Assembly (NCBI GenBank): GCA_934339215.1 | Contig: CAKRHU010000106.1 | Span: 1-6,035 of the forward strand | Reading direction: 5' to 3' | From: an uncultured Lacticaseibacillus sp. | Lineage (GTDB): Bacteria; Bacillota; Bacilli; Lactobacillales; Lactobacillaceae | Length of the DNA stretch: 6,035 bases | Shown here: positions 5,961-6,035 of the stretch, piece after piece | How the letters are laid out: each line of letters starts with the position of its first letter | Position numbering within the stretch: the first letter of the stretch is position 1 | Made by a program: the position numbers and the translations under genes | The notes under the pieces: model-generated | Seen by the model: only the letters and a program-made list of their open reading frames with translations | What the model was told of the DNA's origin: nothing | Databases searched by the model: none

Positions 5961-6035
5961 GGAGAGACGGCTAAGGCTACGTCGTCAGGTTTCTTCGCAA
6001 CGAGGGGAAGCGCCTCGCAAACCCGGGGAGAGAGA
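5961..6035 (+). other. Possible start of a structured RNA or leader, cut by the window end
   Basis: Nested complementary segments are visible: GACG (5966-5969) with CGTC (5980-5983); GGTTT (5988-5992) with AAACC (6019-6023); and, inside the latter, CGAGG (6001-6005) with CCTCG (6013-6017) around a 7-nt loop. A TATTCT -10-like box at 5938-5943 has only a poor -35. The sequence is GC-rich compared with the AT-rich stretch before it. I compared it from memory with T-box, yybP-ykoY, M-box, SAM, lysine, glycine, c-di-AMP, tmRNA, SRP and RNase P signatures and none fits. Strand is inferred. Confidence 0.35.

Larger units (their letters stand above)
5398..6035. other. Non-coding region of about 640 bp
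   Basis: No open frame here has a Shine-Dalgarno or a recognisable protein. The minus-strand frame at 5789-5523 crosses the repeat and looks like chance. From left to right the region holds: small complementary segments (CTTTCA at about 5440 with TGAAAG at about 5478); the right copy of the edge repeat; an AT-rich part at about 5785-5910 with a TGTTATA/TATAACA inverted repeat (5809-5815 and 5835-5841); a weak plus-strand promoter candidate (TAAACA at 5845, TATAAC at 5867); and a GC-rich, potentially structured end. Confidence 0.7.

Noticed and set aside
5961..6035. T-box, glycine or c-di-AMP riboswitch at the right edge
   Set aside because: GGAGAGA-like strings occur, but the diagnostic conserved cores of these riboswitches are absent in the visible part.

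Overview
The window looks like chromosomal DNA from a low-to-mid GC Gram-positive lactic acid bacterium, most likely a lactobacillus of the Lacticaseibacillus (L. casei) type. This rests on strong GGAGG-type ribosome binding sites, consensus TTGACA/TATAAT promoters, compact intrinsic terminators, and the protein types present (release factor 3, an SseB-like protein, a YjcF/ElaA-type acetyltransferase, a serine-rich membrane-anchored envelope protein). The genus is inferred from general familiarity, not from a search.

Layout. Bases 1-109 are one copy of a degenerate intergenic repeat, followed by a perfect 15-bp terminator hairpin (132-169). Three genes then lie on the minus strand. In transcription order they are a two-transmembrane, serine-rich envelope protein with a C-terminal OB-fold-like domain (2684-1593), an alpha/beta hydrolase with an Asp nucleophile (1497-652), and a GNAT acetyltransferase (605-174). 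The hydrolase has its own near-consensus promoter at 1542-1570. The acetyltransferase follows 46 nt later and probably shares that transcript, and the terminator at 132-169 closes it.

A 214-bp divergent intergenic region (2685-2898) holds a perfect inverted repeat and, on the plus strand, a promoter plus a potentially structured leader of about 75 nt. It leads into prfC (peptide chain release factor 3, ATG at 2899) and a tightly linked SseB-like gene (4488-5342). The SseB-like gene's Shine-Dalgarno overlaps the prfC stop codon. A strong intrinsic terminator (5359-5397) ends this two-gene operon.

The last 640 bp (5398-6035) contain no credible gene. They carry a second direct copy of the edge repeat (5659-5768), an AT-rich stretch with inverted repeats, and at the right edge a GC-rich stretch with nested complementary segments that may be the start of a structured RNA or leader cut by the window boundary.

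Functionally the window is mostly housekeeping (translation termination) plus small accessory metabolic and envelope genes. I see no CRISPR array, transposase, phage gene, tRNA or rRNA, and no convincing new multi-gene system. The items most worth a second look are the paired repeats, the unidentified right-edge RNA-like sequence, the RF3 leader, and the conserved-looking prfC/SseB-like coupling.
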